This document shows positions 32,083-40,793 of a stretch of DNA of 64,000 bases, in pieces. The first letter of the stretch is position 1; each line of letters opens with the position of its first letter. The stretch comes from Ruminococcaceae bacterium YRB3002 (GTDB taxonomy: Bacteria; Bacillota; Clostridia; Saccharofermentanales; Saccharofermentanaceae): NCBI GenBank assembly GCA_900099715.1, contig FMTG01000006.1, positions 24,784 to 88,783 on the forward strand, written 5' to 3'. The notes below the pieces were generated by a model. The model made no database searches and was not told the origin of the DNA. It worked only from the letters and a program-made list of their open reading frames with translations. Position numbers and translations under genes: made by a program.

Positions 32083-32655
32083 TTATATCCCGCGTCGGCG
32101 AAGAAGTAATACTACTTTGCCTTCGCAGTCTGACAGCGGTATGCCTCCCAGGCTCCTGCTGTCGTTGATGTCGGCTCTGAAGTCGTTCAGTACAAAGACC
32201 GAATCTGCCGGTACCGTAAAGGGGAATGTGATCTTCGCTCCCTCGGACGTGGTCGGATATACCACATCCTCGGTTATCCCGTATCCGTTCACTGTCAGGT
32301 AGGACTCCGTAATGTCAACAACATCGCCGGCCTTCGCTACGATCCTTCCGAACCGTATCTCTCCGTCAGCCTTATAAGCTATCTCCTCCCCCTCGTTCAC
32401 GCCGCCGAGCTTGTAAGTGATCACAAGGTCGCCGTCCTTGATCATGGGATAGGAGCTGTTGCCGTGGTTTACGTGTACACCGACTATGAATATCAGAAGT
32501 ACTGCCACCACTGCTACCGTCACTGCCACCTTGATGGCAAATTCGATCGCATAGTCGACTGAAGTCTTCTTGCGCTTCTTGGCCTTTGCCTTGGGTTTTG
32601 CATCAGGCTTGGGGTCGGATGCGGGCTTTGGCGCTGTGTCGACGGCTTCGCTCAT
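32083..32655 (-). CDS. Signal peptidase I of the pilus locus (SipA-like)
   Basis: 190 residues. A very basic proline/lysine N-terminus (KPASDPKPDAKPKAKAKKRKK) and one membrane segment near 38-60 lead to the S26 domain. The Ser site is NSSYPMIKDGDLVITYKL near residue 68 (SxPM, the catalytic serine just before P). The Lys site is RFGRIVAKAGDVVDI near 101-115. The box NDSRSLGGIPLSDCEGKV ends the protein. Pilus clusters of the FCT type include a SipA that helps pilin polymerisation; in GAS some SipA lack catalytic residues, whereas here both appear present. It is the first gene of the cluster. Confidence 0.85.
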   Translation of the reverse strand: MSEAVDTAPKPASDPKPDAKPKAKAKKRKKTSVDYAIEFAIKVAVTVAVVAVLLIFIVGVHVNHGNSSYPMIKDGDLVITYKLGGVNEGEEIAYKADGEIRFGRIVAKAGDVVDITESYLTVNGYGITEDVVYPTTSEGAKITFPFTVPADSVFVLNDFRADINDSRSLGGIPLSDCEGKVVLLLRRRGI

Positions 32656-32760
32656 AACCAGGACTGACTAGTCAGCTATCTCCTTTCGTTTTTATTTATG
32701 CAATACTGATGGGCATAATTCGCCCATTCTCCGTTATTATAATACCTGATGAAGAAAAAT
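32656..32760 (-). promoter_or_regulatory. Pilus operon leader with two hairpins
   Basis: On the minus strand: -10 like TATTATAAT (about 32736-32744), hairpin ATGGGC-GAATTAT-GCCCAT (32709-32727), then AAAGGAGA (about 32680-32687) and a perfect 12-base palindrome CTGACTAGTCAG (32664-32675) just before the start codon. The ribosome site is more than 20 bases from the assigned ATG, too far for normal initiation, so either folding of the palindrome brings it close or the start differs. The -35 box is not clear. This is a plausible site of post-transcriptional control. Confidence 0.45.
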
Positions 32761-32853
32761 AAAGTGGCAGTATGTCACATTTCCTACATATTTGTAAATT
32801 TTATTTGTTTGCGGTCGTTACAGGGCTCTCTGAGAGCCTTTTCGCGCGGACAT

Positions 32854-32885
32854 AAAAAAGAGACCGTCCCGAACGGAACGGCCTC
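32854..32885 (-). terminator. Terminator of pgi
   Basis: Minus strand GAGGCCGTTCC, GTTC loop, GGGACGGTCTC, then TTTTTT. Eleven-base stem with two G-T pairs, 26 bases after the pgi stop. Another hairpin with a T run on the plus strand (GGCTCTCTGAGAGCC TTTT, 32824-32841) lies just beyond. Confidence 0.85.
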
Positions 32886-32910
32886 CTGATGTTCTGATAA
32901 ACAGGCCTGA

Positions 32911-34257
<1,347 letters not shown>

Positions 34258-34303
34258 GTTCAAAGTCTCCTTAATTTTATGAATTGCTTTGTTAATCGCA
34301 AAG

Positions 34304-34312
34304 AGTATATCA
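34304..34312 (-). promoter_or_regulatory. Extended -10 box of pgi
   Basis: Minus strand TGATATACT, 17 bases downstream of a weak -35 (TTTAAC). It leaves a leader of roughly 40 bases with the AAGGAG site. It lies about 40 bases from the divergent promoter of the DUF4364 gene. Confidence 0.6.
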
Positions 34313-34350
34313 CCCTGCGGCAAAATGTTAAATGGGGAAAACCGAAAATA

Positions 34351-34359
34351 TGCTATACT
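34351..34359 (+). promoter_or_regulatory. Extended -10 box of the DUF4364 gene, leaderless start
   Basis: TGCTATACT followed by six bases (CTACCC) and ATG. No ribosome site is possible in that gap, so the mRNA should start at or beside the ATG. Same geometry as dnaG. Confidence 0.65.
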
Positions 34360-34365
34360 CTACCC

Positions 34366-34941
34366 ATGTCAAAGAACTCAAACAACTCAAACAACCCCAA
34401 CAGCTCCCTCGACACGGTCGCCGAGGCCAAGATACACATCCTGTATCTGGTGGACCGCGTGCCCGGTGTGACTTATCATCAGCTCATGGACGCGTGCATG
34501 AGTTCGCTGTATGTTGAGTTTTTCGCGTTTGCGGATGCATATGAAGAGCTTATTGCCGGCAATCTGATGGACCGCACGGGTGCAGAGGCCGGTGCCGGAG
34601 ACACCCTGGGAACGACCGAAGTGCTGGCTCTCACAGCCGGCGGCAAGGCAGTTCTCAAGGACCTTGAAGGCGCCCTGAACGACAGTCTCCGCGGGGCTCT
34701 GGACCAGATTGTGACTGAACTTGCAGCTGTTCATGATGAGGTGTCGCGAATTACCGCGTCCAAAGCTTTAAAGGACGGCAGATACGAGGTCACCCTCACC
34801 TACCGCGGAGACAACGGCACATTCTCTGTCAGTGTAACCGCAGATTCTGAAGAAAAAGCGGACGCAGCCATCAATAACTGGCGCGCCCGCTGCAGATCAC
34901 TTTCCGAAGATCTTCTTACTCAGTTATTCACGAATTCGTGA
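34366..34941 (+). CDS. DUF4364 family protein
   Basis: 191 residues from MSKNSNNSNN. DUF4364 proteins are Clostridia-specific, with a winged-helix-like N-terminal half. Here: AEAKIHILYLVDRVPGVTYHQLMDACMSS (residues 19-47, the wHTH-like part), FFAFADAYEELIAGNLM, then LTAGGKAVLKDLEGALNDSLRGALDQIV and a C-terminal strand set (GRYEVTLTYRGDNGTFSVSVTA). Asn/Ser-rich first 15 residues. Function unknown; the fold suggests DNA binding. Leaderless start. Its last 22 bases overlap the convergent gpsA gene. Confidence 0.85.
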   Translation: MSKNSNNSNNPNSSLDTVAEAKIHILYLVDRVPGVTYHQLMDACMSSLYVEFFAFADAYEELIAGNLMDRTGAEAGAGDTLGTTEVLALTAGGKAVLKDLEGALNDSLRGALDQIVTELAAVHDEVSRITASKALKDGRYEVTLTYRGDNGTFSVSVTADSEEKADAAINNWRARCRSLSEDLLTQLFTNS

Positions 34942-35939
34942 GCCTTATCCCTTCCCATCAGGTATGTCGCCATGGCAGCGGGAGTCTCGCCGCCGTTAAC
35001 CACCTTGTCAACAGCTGAGATTATCGGCAGGTCAACATTGTAGCGTTCAGCCAGCTCCATCGCCGCCGGCAGACAGTTGATGCCCTCGACGACCATTCCT
35101 ACCTTCTCAATAGCCTTTTTAACTGGTATCCCCTTGCCGATCATGATACCGCACCTGTTGTTGCGGCTGTGCTCGGAAGTAGCTGTAACTATAAGGTCTC
35201 CGATGCCCGCAAGGCCGTTGAAAGTCTGCTGGTCGCATCCGATCGCCACGCCCAGTGCAGATATCTCCGCCATTCCCCTCGTAATAAGCGCCGCAGTCGT
35301 GTTATCGCCGTAGCCCATTCCGCGTGAAGCGCCCACTGCCAGCGCGATTATATTCTTGAGCGCGCCGCACATCTCGACGCCCTTGATATCGCTGTTCGTA
35401 TATACCCTGAGGCACCCCGCCATAAAGACGTCCTGCACGGTCTTAGCCGCTTCCATGTCAGTCGAAGCAGACACGATGCTCGTGGGAATGTCCACGGCAA
35501 CCTCCTCAGCGTGCGAAGGCCCTGACAGCGCCACGAGCCTCAGTTTCTTGCCGGGGCACACCTTGCCGACCTCGTCTTCGATCACCTCCGTCAGAAACAT
35601 CATCGTTCCCTCTTCGATGCCCTTGGCGCAGTCAGCCACCACCTGCCCGTCCTCCAGAAACGGCGCGGCCTTATTCGCCGTCGATCTCACATACACCGAA
35701 GGCACCGCGAAAAGCACAACGTCCTGCCCGACCACAGCCTCGCTTATGTCTTTGGTGAACTTTATCTCATCCGGTATCGGAACACCGGGAAGGTTCGGAT
35801 GACGCTTAGTTGCGACGAAATAATCGATCTCCTGCGGCAGCGCCGACCAGCAGGTCACATCGTGCTTACCCGAGTCGGAAAGCACGCGGGCCAGCGCCAT
35901 TCCCCAGGTACCTGTACCAAGAACTCCTACTTTTGACAT
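34920..35939 (-). CDS. gpsA: Glycerol-3-phosphate dehydrogenase [NAD(P)+]
   Basis: 339 residues from MSKVGVLGTG. Makes glycerol-3-P from DHAP for phospholipid synthesis. The Rossmann loop is VGVLGTGTWGMALARVLSD, then VVADCAKGIEEGT near 115, LVALSGPSHAEEVA near 150, catalytic Lys in GVEMCGALKNIIALAVG near 202 and GMGYGDNTTAALITRGMAEI near 222, LAGIGDLIVTATSEHSRN near 260. GAGGTG precedes ATG 35939. The frame is open for 164 codons upstream because the 74-bp array has no stop codons on this strand; that part is not likely protein. Confidence 0.93.
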   Translation of the reverse strand: MSKVGVLGTGTWGMALARVLSDSGKHDVTCWSALPQEIDYFVATKRHPNLPGVPIPDEIKFTKDISEAVVGQDVVLFAVPSVYVRSTANKAAPFLEDGQVVADCAKGIEEGTMMFLTEVIEDEVGKVCPGKKLRLVALSGPSHAEEVAVDIPTSIVSASTDMEAAKTVQDVFMAGCLRVYTNSDIKGVEMCGALKNIIALAVGASRGMGYGDNTTAALITRGMAEISALGVAIGCDQQTFNGLAGIGDLIVTATSEHSRNNRCGIMIGKGIPVKKAIEKVGMVVEGINCLPAAMELAERYNVDLPIISAVDKVVNGGETPAAMATYLMGRDKAHEFVNN

Positions 35940-36034
35940 TGTTGTCACCTCACATGAACTAACTAAATATCGAATATACATCATTAACGGGAAAAAGTGA
36001 AATTTGTTGTTGCTCAGGGGTTGTTTGGTTGCCG

Positions 36035-36600
36035 TTTTCCGATGACTATTCCGAGCTGCATCGGAAAACCTGTCGGAAAAACTGCGTAAAACGGCGTTCC
36101 TGAGCTGTTTTTCCGATGACTCTTCCGAACTGTATCGGAAAACCTGTCGGAAAAACTGCGTAAAACGGCGTTCCTGAGCTGTTTTTCCGATGACTCTTCC
36201 GAACTGTATCGGAAAACCTGTCGGAAAAACGACGTAAAACGGCGTTCCTGAGCCCTTTTTCCGATGACTCTTCCGAACTGTATCGGAAAACCTGTCGGAA
36301 AAACTGCGTAAAACGGCGTTCCTGAGCTGTTTTTCCGATGACTCTTCCGAGCTGTATCGGAAAACCTGTCGGAAAACTGCGTAAAACGGCGTTCCTGAGA
36401 CTTTTTTCCCGATGACTCTTCCGAGCTGCATCGGAAAACCTGTCGGAAAAACGACGTAAAACGGCGTTCCTGAGCCCTTTTTCCGATGACTCTTCCGAGT
36501 TGCATCGGAAAACCTGTCGGAAAAACGACGTAAAATGGCGTTCCTGAGCCCTTTTTCCGATGACTCTTCCGAGCTGTATCGGAAAACCTGTCGGGAAAAT
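36035..36600. repeat. 74-bp tandem repeat array, about 7.6 units
   Basis: Units begin at 36035, 36109, 36183, 36257, 36331, 36404, 36479 and 36553 (last truncated), spaced 73-75 bases. Each begins TTTTCCGAT, and ATCGGAAAA follows 16 bases later, giving a nine-base hairpin stem. The rest carries TGTCGGAAAAACTGCGTAAAA and GGCGTTCCTGAG. Units differ at a few positions (GAACTG/GAGCTG/GAGTTG; ACTGCG/ACGACG). Spacing is not a multiple of three, and the minus strand of the unit lacks TAA, TAG and TGA in every frame, so three overlapping ORFs run through it. It separates gpsA from the PD-(D/E)XK-like gene; a second array is at 63884. Confidence 0.95.
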
Positions 36601-36710
36601 GATCAAGATGAAGCAGCAAATCGACAAAACCGAATTAGGAATCGACAAAACCGTATATTTTCGTATTATTTCGGAGCTTTTTTCTCTTGACATGGTGGTA
36701 ACATCATCGT

Positions 36711-37472
36711 ATGCGTTACACGAAAGAACATCTGGAATTAAGGTTATCATACCTGCTCTACAGAATGTCCCAGCTGCCGAAGGGTTCATTCGGGCAGCAT
36801 CATGGTTATCGTGTTCTGTATCTGGACTCAACACCTGAAAACCCTAACATGAAGCGCAAAGAATACGGGGTTAACTCAAAAAAAGCTAAGGAATACAAAG
36901 ACGGCGTCACCGAATACCTGCAACTCAAAGACGAATACGACCGGCTCCTCAAGCAGTGGAACGCCACTTACAAGGAACCTCCACGCAGGATCTCGTTTCC
37001 GCTCAGGAAGAAGAGACCCGATCCGATACCGTACGAGGCTTTCGAGAAGATGGTCCCTGACCAGAATCCATGCAAGGCGAAGATTACATTCAAGGTGGAG
37101 GGAATGAATGTCAAGTCCAAGAATGAGGCCGTTGCGGTTATCCTGGTCGGAGAGATGAGCTACAGGATGCTCAACGAGCCGAATCTCAACCTGAAGAGGT
37201 GGTTCGACAACCACCCGGACATTGTGTTTGAGGTGCCGGAGATACAGAAGATAATCGTTATCGAAGTCGACGGTTCGATGGACGATCCGGCGGAGGCAAA
37301 CAAGGCCGAGACAAGGCGCAAAACATACGTGAATGCGGGCTTTAGAGAGATGAAAGACGTTATCTTTATCAGGCTTACGAACACATCGACCGGAGTTCCG
37401 CTGGACGTTGACTACATAAGAGATATGATCATCGCAGCCATCAACCTGTGCATTCAGGACATCATCTTCTGA
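36711..37472 (+). CDS. PD-(D/E)XK nuclease-like protein beside the repeat array
   Basis: 253 residues. The first 110 residues are helical and basic (LRLSYLLYRMSQLPKGS, YLQLKDEYDRLLKQWN). From about residue 120 it follows the pattern of a PD-(D/E)XK domain: VKSKNEAVAVILVGEMSYRM (N-terminal helix with Asn-Glu), NHPDIVFEVPEIQKIIVIEVDG (Asp, then Glu in IEVDG) and DDPAEANKAETRRKTYVNAGF (the helix that follows in nucleases of this kind). The Lys of ExK is replaced by Asp-Gly (EVDG), as in DUF559/Vsr-like relatives, so activity is uncertain. TTGACA lies at 36687-36692, but no proper -10 follows, and AATCGACAAAACCG occurs twice at 36615-36652. The start could also be a later ATG (MSQLPK). Confidence 0.6.
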   Translation: MRYTKEHLELRLSYLLYRMSQLPKGSFGQHHGYRVLYLDSTPENPNMKRKEYGVNSKKAKEYKDGVTEYLQLKDEYDRLLKQWNATYKEPPRRISFPLRKKRPDPIPYEAFEKMVPDQNPCKAKITFKVEGMNVKSKNEAVAVILVGEMSYRMLNEPNLNLKRWFDNHPDIVFEVPEIQKIIVIEVDGSMDDPAEANKAETRRKTYVNAGFREMKDVIFIRLTNTSTGVPLDVDYIRDMIIAAINLCIQDIIF

Positions 37473-37535
37473 GCCGGTCAATGAGCCCGTCAACCGTCCC
37501 GTCGATGAAGCAGTCAAAGACCGGTAAAAAGCAGC

Positions 37536-37563
37536 AAAAAACCGGCCGGGCATCCACCCGGCC
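37536..37563 (-). terminator. Terminator of rpsU
   Basis: Minus strand GGCCGGG, TGGATG loop, CCCGGCC then GGTTTTTT. Seven-base GC stem, about 30 bases after the rpsU stop. Confidence 0.88.
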
Positions 37564-37590
37564 GACCGTAAAATCTACATAAACTGTAAC

Positions 37591-37764
37591 TCAGTGCTTT
37601 CTCTTACGAGCGGCCTCTGACTTCTTCTTACGACGAACTGAAGGCTTCTCATAGTGTTCTCTCTTACGAACTTCTGCGAGAACACCTGATCTGGCACATG
37701 AACGCTTAAATCTGCGAAGTGCACTGTCAAGGCTCTCTCCATCCTTAACTTTGATCTCAGACAT
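37591..37764 (-). CDS. rpsU: 30S ribosomal protein S21
   Basis: 57 residues: [20 protein letters not shown], then [20 protein letters not shown], then [18 protein letters not shown]21 helps the 30S subunit start translation. This is the standard bacterial length and sequence. ATG 37764 has AGAGGGGGG eight bases upstream. It is a one-gene unit with a strong promoter and a strong terminator. Confidence 0.97.
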   Translation of the reverse strand: MSEIKVKDGESLDSALRRFKRSCARSGVLAEVRKREHYEKPSVRRKKKSEAARKRKH

Positions 37765-37802
37765 CTCTTTATCCCCCCTCTCGTCGTGGAATGAACTCGC
37801 TA

Positions 37803-37832
37803 ATTATAAATGACAGCAGATAAAAATGTCAA
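37803..37832 (-). promoter_or_regulatory. Strong promoter of rpsU
   Basis: Minus strand TTGACA (37827-37832), 18-base spacer, TATAAT (37803-37808); both hexamers match consensus. Leader of about 30 bases to the rpsU start. Confidence 0.85.
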
Positions 37833-37902
37833 CATAAATGTTAAAGCGACACAAGAGGCACATAAGAGCAACTATTCTGAACGAAAACAACCCCCGTCAA
37901 CA

Positions 37903-37931
37903 TTCACCCGTCACACATAACATGTTATAAT
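37903..37931 (+). promoter_or_regulatory. Promoter of the ABC transporter (and perhaps hydrogenase) operon
   Basis: TTCACC (37903-37908), 17-base spacer, TATAAT (37926-37931). Leader of about 50 bases then AGGTGA six bases before the ATG at 37990. Confidence 0.65.
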
Positions 37932-37989
37932 CGTGCAGTTGCTGACAACAAACTTATTAGCAAACACTAATTTTGTGAGGTGAAAGAAC

Positions 37990-38949
37990 ATGAGGAGATT
38001 CTTAAGCTTGTCCCTTGCTCTCGTAATGGGACTCGCAATGCTCGGCGGATGCGCAAGCACCGGTGCCAAGTCGGACGACAATGTAACTGTCAGAGTCGGT
38101 TCCCTCAAAGGCCCTACAACCATTGGCATTGCAAACATGATGAGCGATACTACAGAAGGCTACGAGTACATTATGGCAACCCAGCCTGACGAGATCGCCA
38201 GCAAGATCGGCGCAGGAGAGCTCGATATCGCGCTTATCCCCGCCAACCTGGCAGCCACTCTCTACAACAAGACAAACGGCGGCATCAAGGTCATCGACAT
38301 CAACACACTTGGTGTCCTCTACTGCGTATCGGCTGATGAGAGCATCACAAAGATCGAGGATCTCGCAGGCAAGACAGTCATTACGACAGGTCAGGGCGCT
38401 ACCCCCGAGTATGCCATCAATTACCTTGTCGACCAGTACGGTGTAGCTGACGTAACACTCGATTTCAGAGCTGACGGTCAGGAAGTCATCGCCGCTCTGT
38501 CGCAGGATCCCGCCCAGATCGCTATCCTTCCCCAGCCTGCCGCAACAGCAGCATGTGCACAGATCGAAGGTGTTAAGACAGCATTCTCACTCAACGACAC
38601 ATGGAGCGCGCTGAACAACGGTTCCGCATTCATTACCGGTGTTACCGTCGTAAGGACTGCATTCCTTGACGAACACAAGGCCGTTGTGGATAAGTTTATC
38701 TCGGATCATCAGGCAAGTGTTGCCAAGATCGATACGGATCTCGAGACAACAGCAAACAGAGTAGTTGATCTGGAGATCATCGCCAAGGCGCCTCTGGCAC
38801 AGAAAGCTATCCCCCTCTGCAACATCGTCTGCATCTCCGGCGCCCAGGTCAAGACAGATCTTCCCGGATATCTCCAGACACTGTTTGACGCAAATCCCAA
38901 GTCCATCGGCGGCGCTATGCCGGGTGATGACTTCTATTACCTCGGATAA
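37990..38949 (+). CDS. NitT/TauT-like ABC transporter, substrate-binding lipoprotein
   Basis: 319 residues. Lipoprotein signal peptide with lipobox LAMLGGCAS (Cys at about 20), so it is anchored outside the membrane. Two-lobe type II binding protein: TVRVGSLKGPTTIGIANMMSD at the start, DIALIPANLAATLYNKTNGGIKVI in the middle, and IEDLAGKTVITTGQGATPEYAINYL are typical of SsuA/ThiY/NMT1-like proteins. The ligand cannot be assigned; sulfonates, nitrate, thiamine precursors and related anions or heterocycles are taken up by this group. The first of three transporter genes, 38-base spaced from the permease and upstream of hydCBA. Confidence 0.85.
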   Translation: MRRFLSLSLALVMGLAMLGGCASTGAKSDDNVTVRVGSLKGPTTIGIANMMSDTTEGYEYIMATQPDEIASKIGAGELDIALIPANLAATLYNKTNGGIKVIDINTLGVLYCVSADESITKIEDLAGKTVITTGQGATPEYAINYLVDQYGVADVTLDFRADGQEVIAALSQDPAQIAILPQPAATAACAQIEGVKTAFSLNDTWSALNNGSAFITGVTVVRTAFLDEHKAVVDKFISDHQASVAKIDTDLETTANRVVDLEIIAKAPLAQKAIPLCNIVCISGAQVKTDLPGYLQTLFDANPKSIGGAMPGDDFYYLG

Positions 38950-38976
38950 TACCGTCGCGAAAACAATCAATAGTTA

Positions 38977-39714
38977 ATGAAAACTGACAAAAAACTGAGA
39001 ACAGCGATAATCATTCTGATATGGCTTGCCCTGTGGCAGGCCATGTCTTTATTGATACACAATGCGATCCTTTTCGCGGGGCCGTACGAGACCGGAAAGG
39101 CACTCTTTACACTTGCCTCCACGGGTGCATTCTGGCTGTCCCTCGGGAACACCGCTCTAAGGATCATCTCCGGCTTCGTCATAGGTGCCGTTCTCGGTAT
39201 GGTTATGGCCTATATCGCCTACAAACACAGGCTGTTCGGTGATTTCATCGCCCCCTTCATATCAGTGATCAAATCGATCCCCGTAGCAAGCTTCGTCATA
39301 CTCCTGCTCATATGGTTCGGCGCCCCCTGCCTGTCGCTTATCATCAGCGCGCTCGTGGTGTTCCCGATGATATATCTGAACACTTATGAAGGACTTGTTT
39401 CCACCGATATCAAGCTGCTCGAGATGGCCCGGATCTTCCGCATGTCAAACAGCTCAATTATAAAGAATATCTATCTGCCGCACCTGAAGCCTTTTCTCGC
39501 AGGCGCATTCAAACTCGCCAGCGGAATGAGCTGGAAGAGCGGCATCGCTGCCGAGGTGATCGCCAGACCCGTTCATTCCATGGGCGACAGCATATATCAG
39601 TCCAAGATCTACATTGACACGGCAGAGCTTTTTGCGTGGACTCTGATGGCGATACTACTTGCCTTCCTGTTCGAGAAGGCGATCACTCTGGCTGTAAGGA
39701 GGATATTCAGATGA
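38977..39714 (+). CDS. NitT/TauT-like ABC transporter, permease
   Basis: 245 residues. About six membrane segments and the coupling loop EGLVSTDIKLLEMARIFRMSNSSI near 142-165 (the EAA motif region of this importer class). Follows the binding protein by 27 bases with a weak ribosome site. Its stop overlaps the next start (ATGA). Confidence 0.88.
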   Translation: MKTDKKLRTAIIILIWLALWQAMSLLIHNAILFAGPYETGKALFTLASTGAFWLSLGNTALRIISGFVIGAVLGMVMAYIAYKHRLFGDFIAPFISVIKSIPVASFVILLLIWFGAPCLSLIISALVVFPMIYLNTYEGLVSTDIKLLEMARIFRMSNSSIIKNIYLPHLKPFLAGAFKLASGMSWKSGIAAEVIARPVHSMGDSIYQSKIYIDTAELFAWTLMAILLAFLFEKAITLAVRRIFR

Positions 39715-40271
39715 GCATAATCCTGACAGACATCAGCAAGAGTTTTGCAGGTCAGAAGATCTTAGAGAACTTCAACTATACTTTCGAGGATGGAAAGTGT
39801 TACAGGATCGAGGGAGATTCCGGATCCGGCAAGACCACCCTCCTCAATATCATAACGGGACTCGTCACACCTGACAGCGGTACTGTCACACCCAAAAATC
39901 CCGTGACTTCCATGGCTTTTCAGGAGGACAGGCTGATAGAACACCTGACTGCTGAAGAGAACCTGAGAGTCGTTGGAATCGATGGAGACATCGGGAGCGA
40001 ACTGTCTAAGATCCTCCCCCCTGACGAGCTCGGTAAAAAGGTCTCAGAATTCAGCGGCGGCATGAGAAGACGCGTGGCTGTGGCGCGCGCCTGCCTTCGT
40101 GACTCCGATTTGTTAATTTTGGATGAACCTTTTTCAGGTTTGGATGTTAATAATATAAAAAATATGTTAGAATACATCATGGCTCAAAAAAGAGACCGTA
40201 TTCTGATCATCACGTCACATACTGAGATCCCCCGTGATTTCTGCGGCGAGAGTCAGGTTATACGTCTCTGA
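39711..40271 (+). CDS. NitT/TauT-like ABC transporter, ATPase (short)
   Basis: 186 residues from MSIILTDISKSF, shorter than the usual 240 because the C-terminal part is missing. All ATP motifs are present: GDSGSGKTTLLNIITGL (Walker A), FSGGMRRRVAVARAC (signature), LLILDEPFSGLDVNN (Walker B and D-loop), IITSHTEIP (H-loop). The start overlaps the permease stop by four bases. Bases 40108-40172, covering Walker B and beyond, are strikingly AT-rich against the surrounding codons (TTG, TTA, ATT, TTT, AAT, ATA, AAA). Confidence 0.88.
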   Translation: MSIILTDISKSFAGQKILENFNYTFEDGKCYRIEGDSGSGKTTLLNIITGLVTPDSGTVTPKNPVTSMAFQEDRLIEHLTAEENLRVVGIDGDIGSELSKILPPDELGKKVSEFSGGMRRRVAVARACLRDSDLLILDEPFSGLDVNNIKNMLEYIMAQKRDRILIITSHTEIPRDFCGESQVIRL

Positions 40272-40307
40272 TCGGCAATCAACAACAACATTTTACAGGA
40301 GGCAAGT

Positions 40308-40793
40308 ATGGCGAAGCTTAATGCTGCGGCTGCAGCAAAGATTGAGGAAATCTGTGCCAGATACACAGATGAGAAGACCCCCCTCATGATGATACTGAGC
40401 GACATCCAGAACGAATACGGATACATTCCGCTTGAAGTTCAGGAGCTCGTATCACAGAAGACCGGGATCTCAGTAGCTGAGATATACGGTGTCGTAACAT
40501 TCTATTCCTTCTTCTCTCTCGAACCGAAGGGAAAGTATGTTATCGGATGCTGTCTTGGAACAGCATGTTATGTTAAGGGCGCTCAGAACGTTATCGATAA
40601 GTTCTCTGAGCTGCTCAAGATCAAACCGGGAGAGACAAGTGAGGACGGACTCTTCACTCTTGACGCACTGAGATGCATCGGTGCATGCGGTATCGCTCCC
40701 GCTGTAAGCATCAACGGCAAGGTTTACCCTAAGGTTGAGGTAGGCCAGGTTGCAGGTATCATTGATTCTTACAGAAAGGAGGCTGCCGTATGA
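40308..40793 (+). CDS. hydC: Bifurcating [FeFe]-hydrogenase subunit, HydC/NuoE-like
   Basis: 161 residues. Thioredoxin-fold 2Fe-2S subunit: ICARYTDEKTPLMMILSDIQNEYGYIP at the start, then cluster cysteines in IGCCLGTACYVKGAQ near residue 84 and ALRCIGACGIAPAVSINGKVYP near 124. In bifurcating hydrogenases it works with HydB and HydA to oxidise ferredoxin and NADH together and make H2, or the reverse. AGGAGG precedes ATG 40308, 36 bases after the ABC ATPase stop. The stop overlaps hydB (ATGA). Confidence 0.93.
   Translation: MAKLNAAAAAKIEEICARYTDEKTPLMMILSDIQNEYGYIPLEVQELVSQKTGISVAEIYGVVTFYSFFSLEPKGKYVIGCCLGTACYVKGAQNVIDKFSELLKIKPGETSEDGLFTLDALRCIGACGIAPAVSINGKVYPKVEVGQVAGIIDSYRKEAAV

Noticed and set aside
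32824..32841. Plus-strand terminator GGCTCTCTGAGAGCC-TTTT
   Set aside because: No plus-strand gene ends nearby; kept only as a remark under the pgi terminator.
36035..36600. CRISPR array
   Set aside because: The units are contiguous 74-bp repeats with no unique spacers and there are no cas genes in the window.
36014..36834. Two long minus-strand ORFs (201 and 262 codons) through the 74-bp array, and the 164-codon upstream extension of gpsA
   Set aside because: They are translations of a repeat that lacks stops on that strand; period 74 shifts frame every unit, and there is no ribosome site or family similarity.
37741..37989. Riboswitch upstream of the ABC transporter
   Set aside because: The region holds two divergent promoters and no conserved riboswitch core that I recognise.
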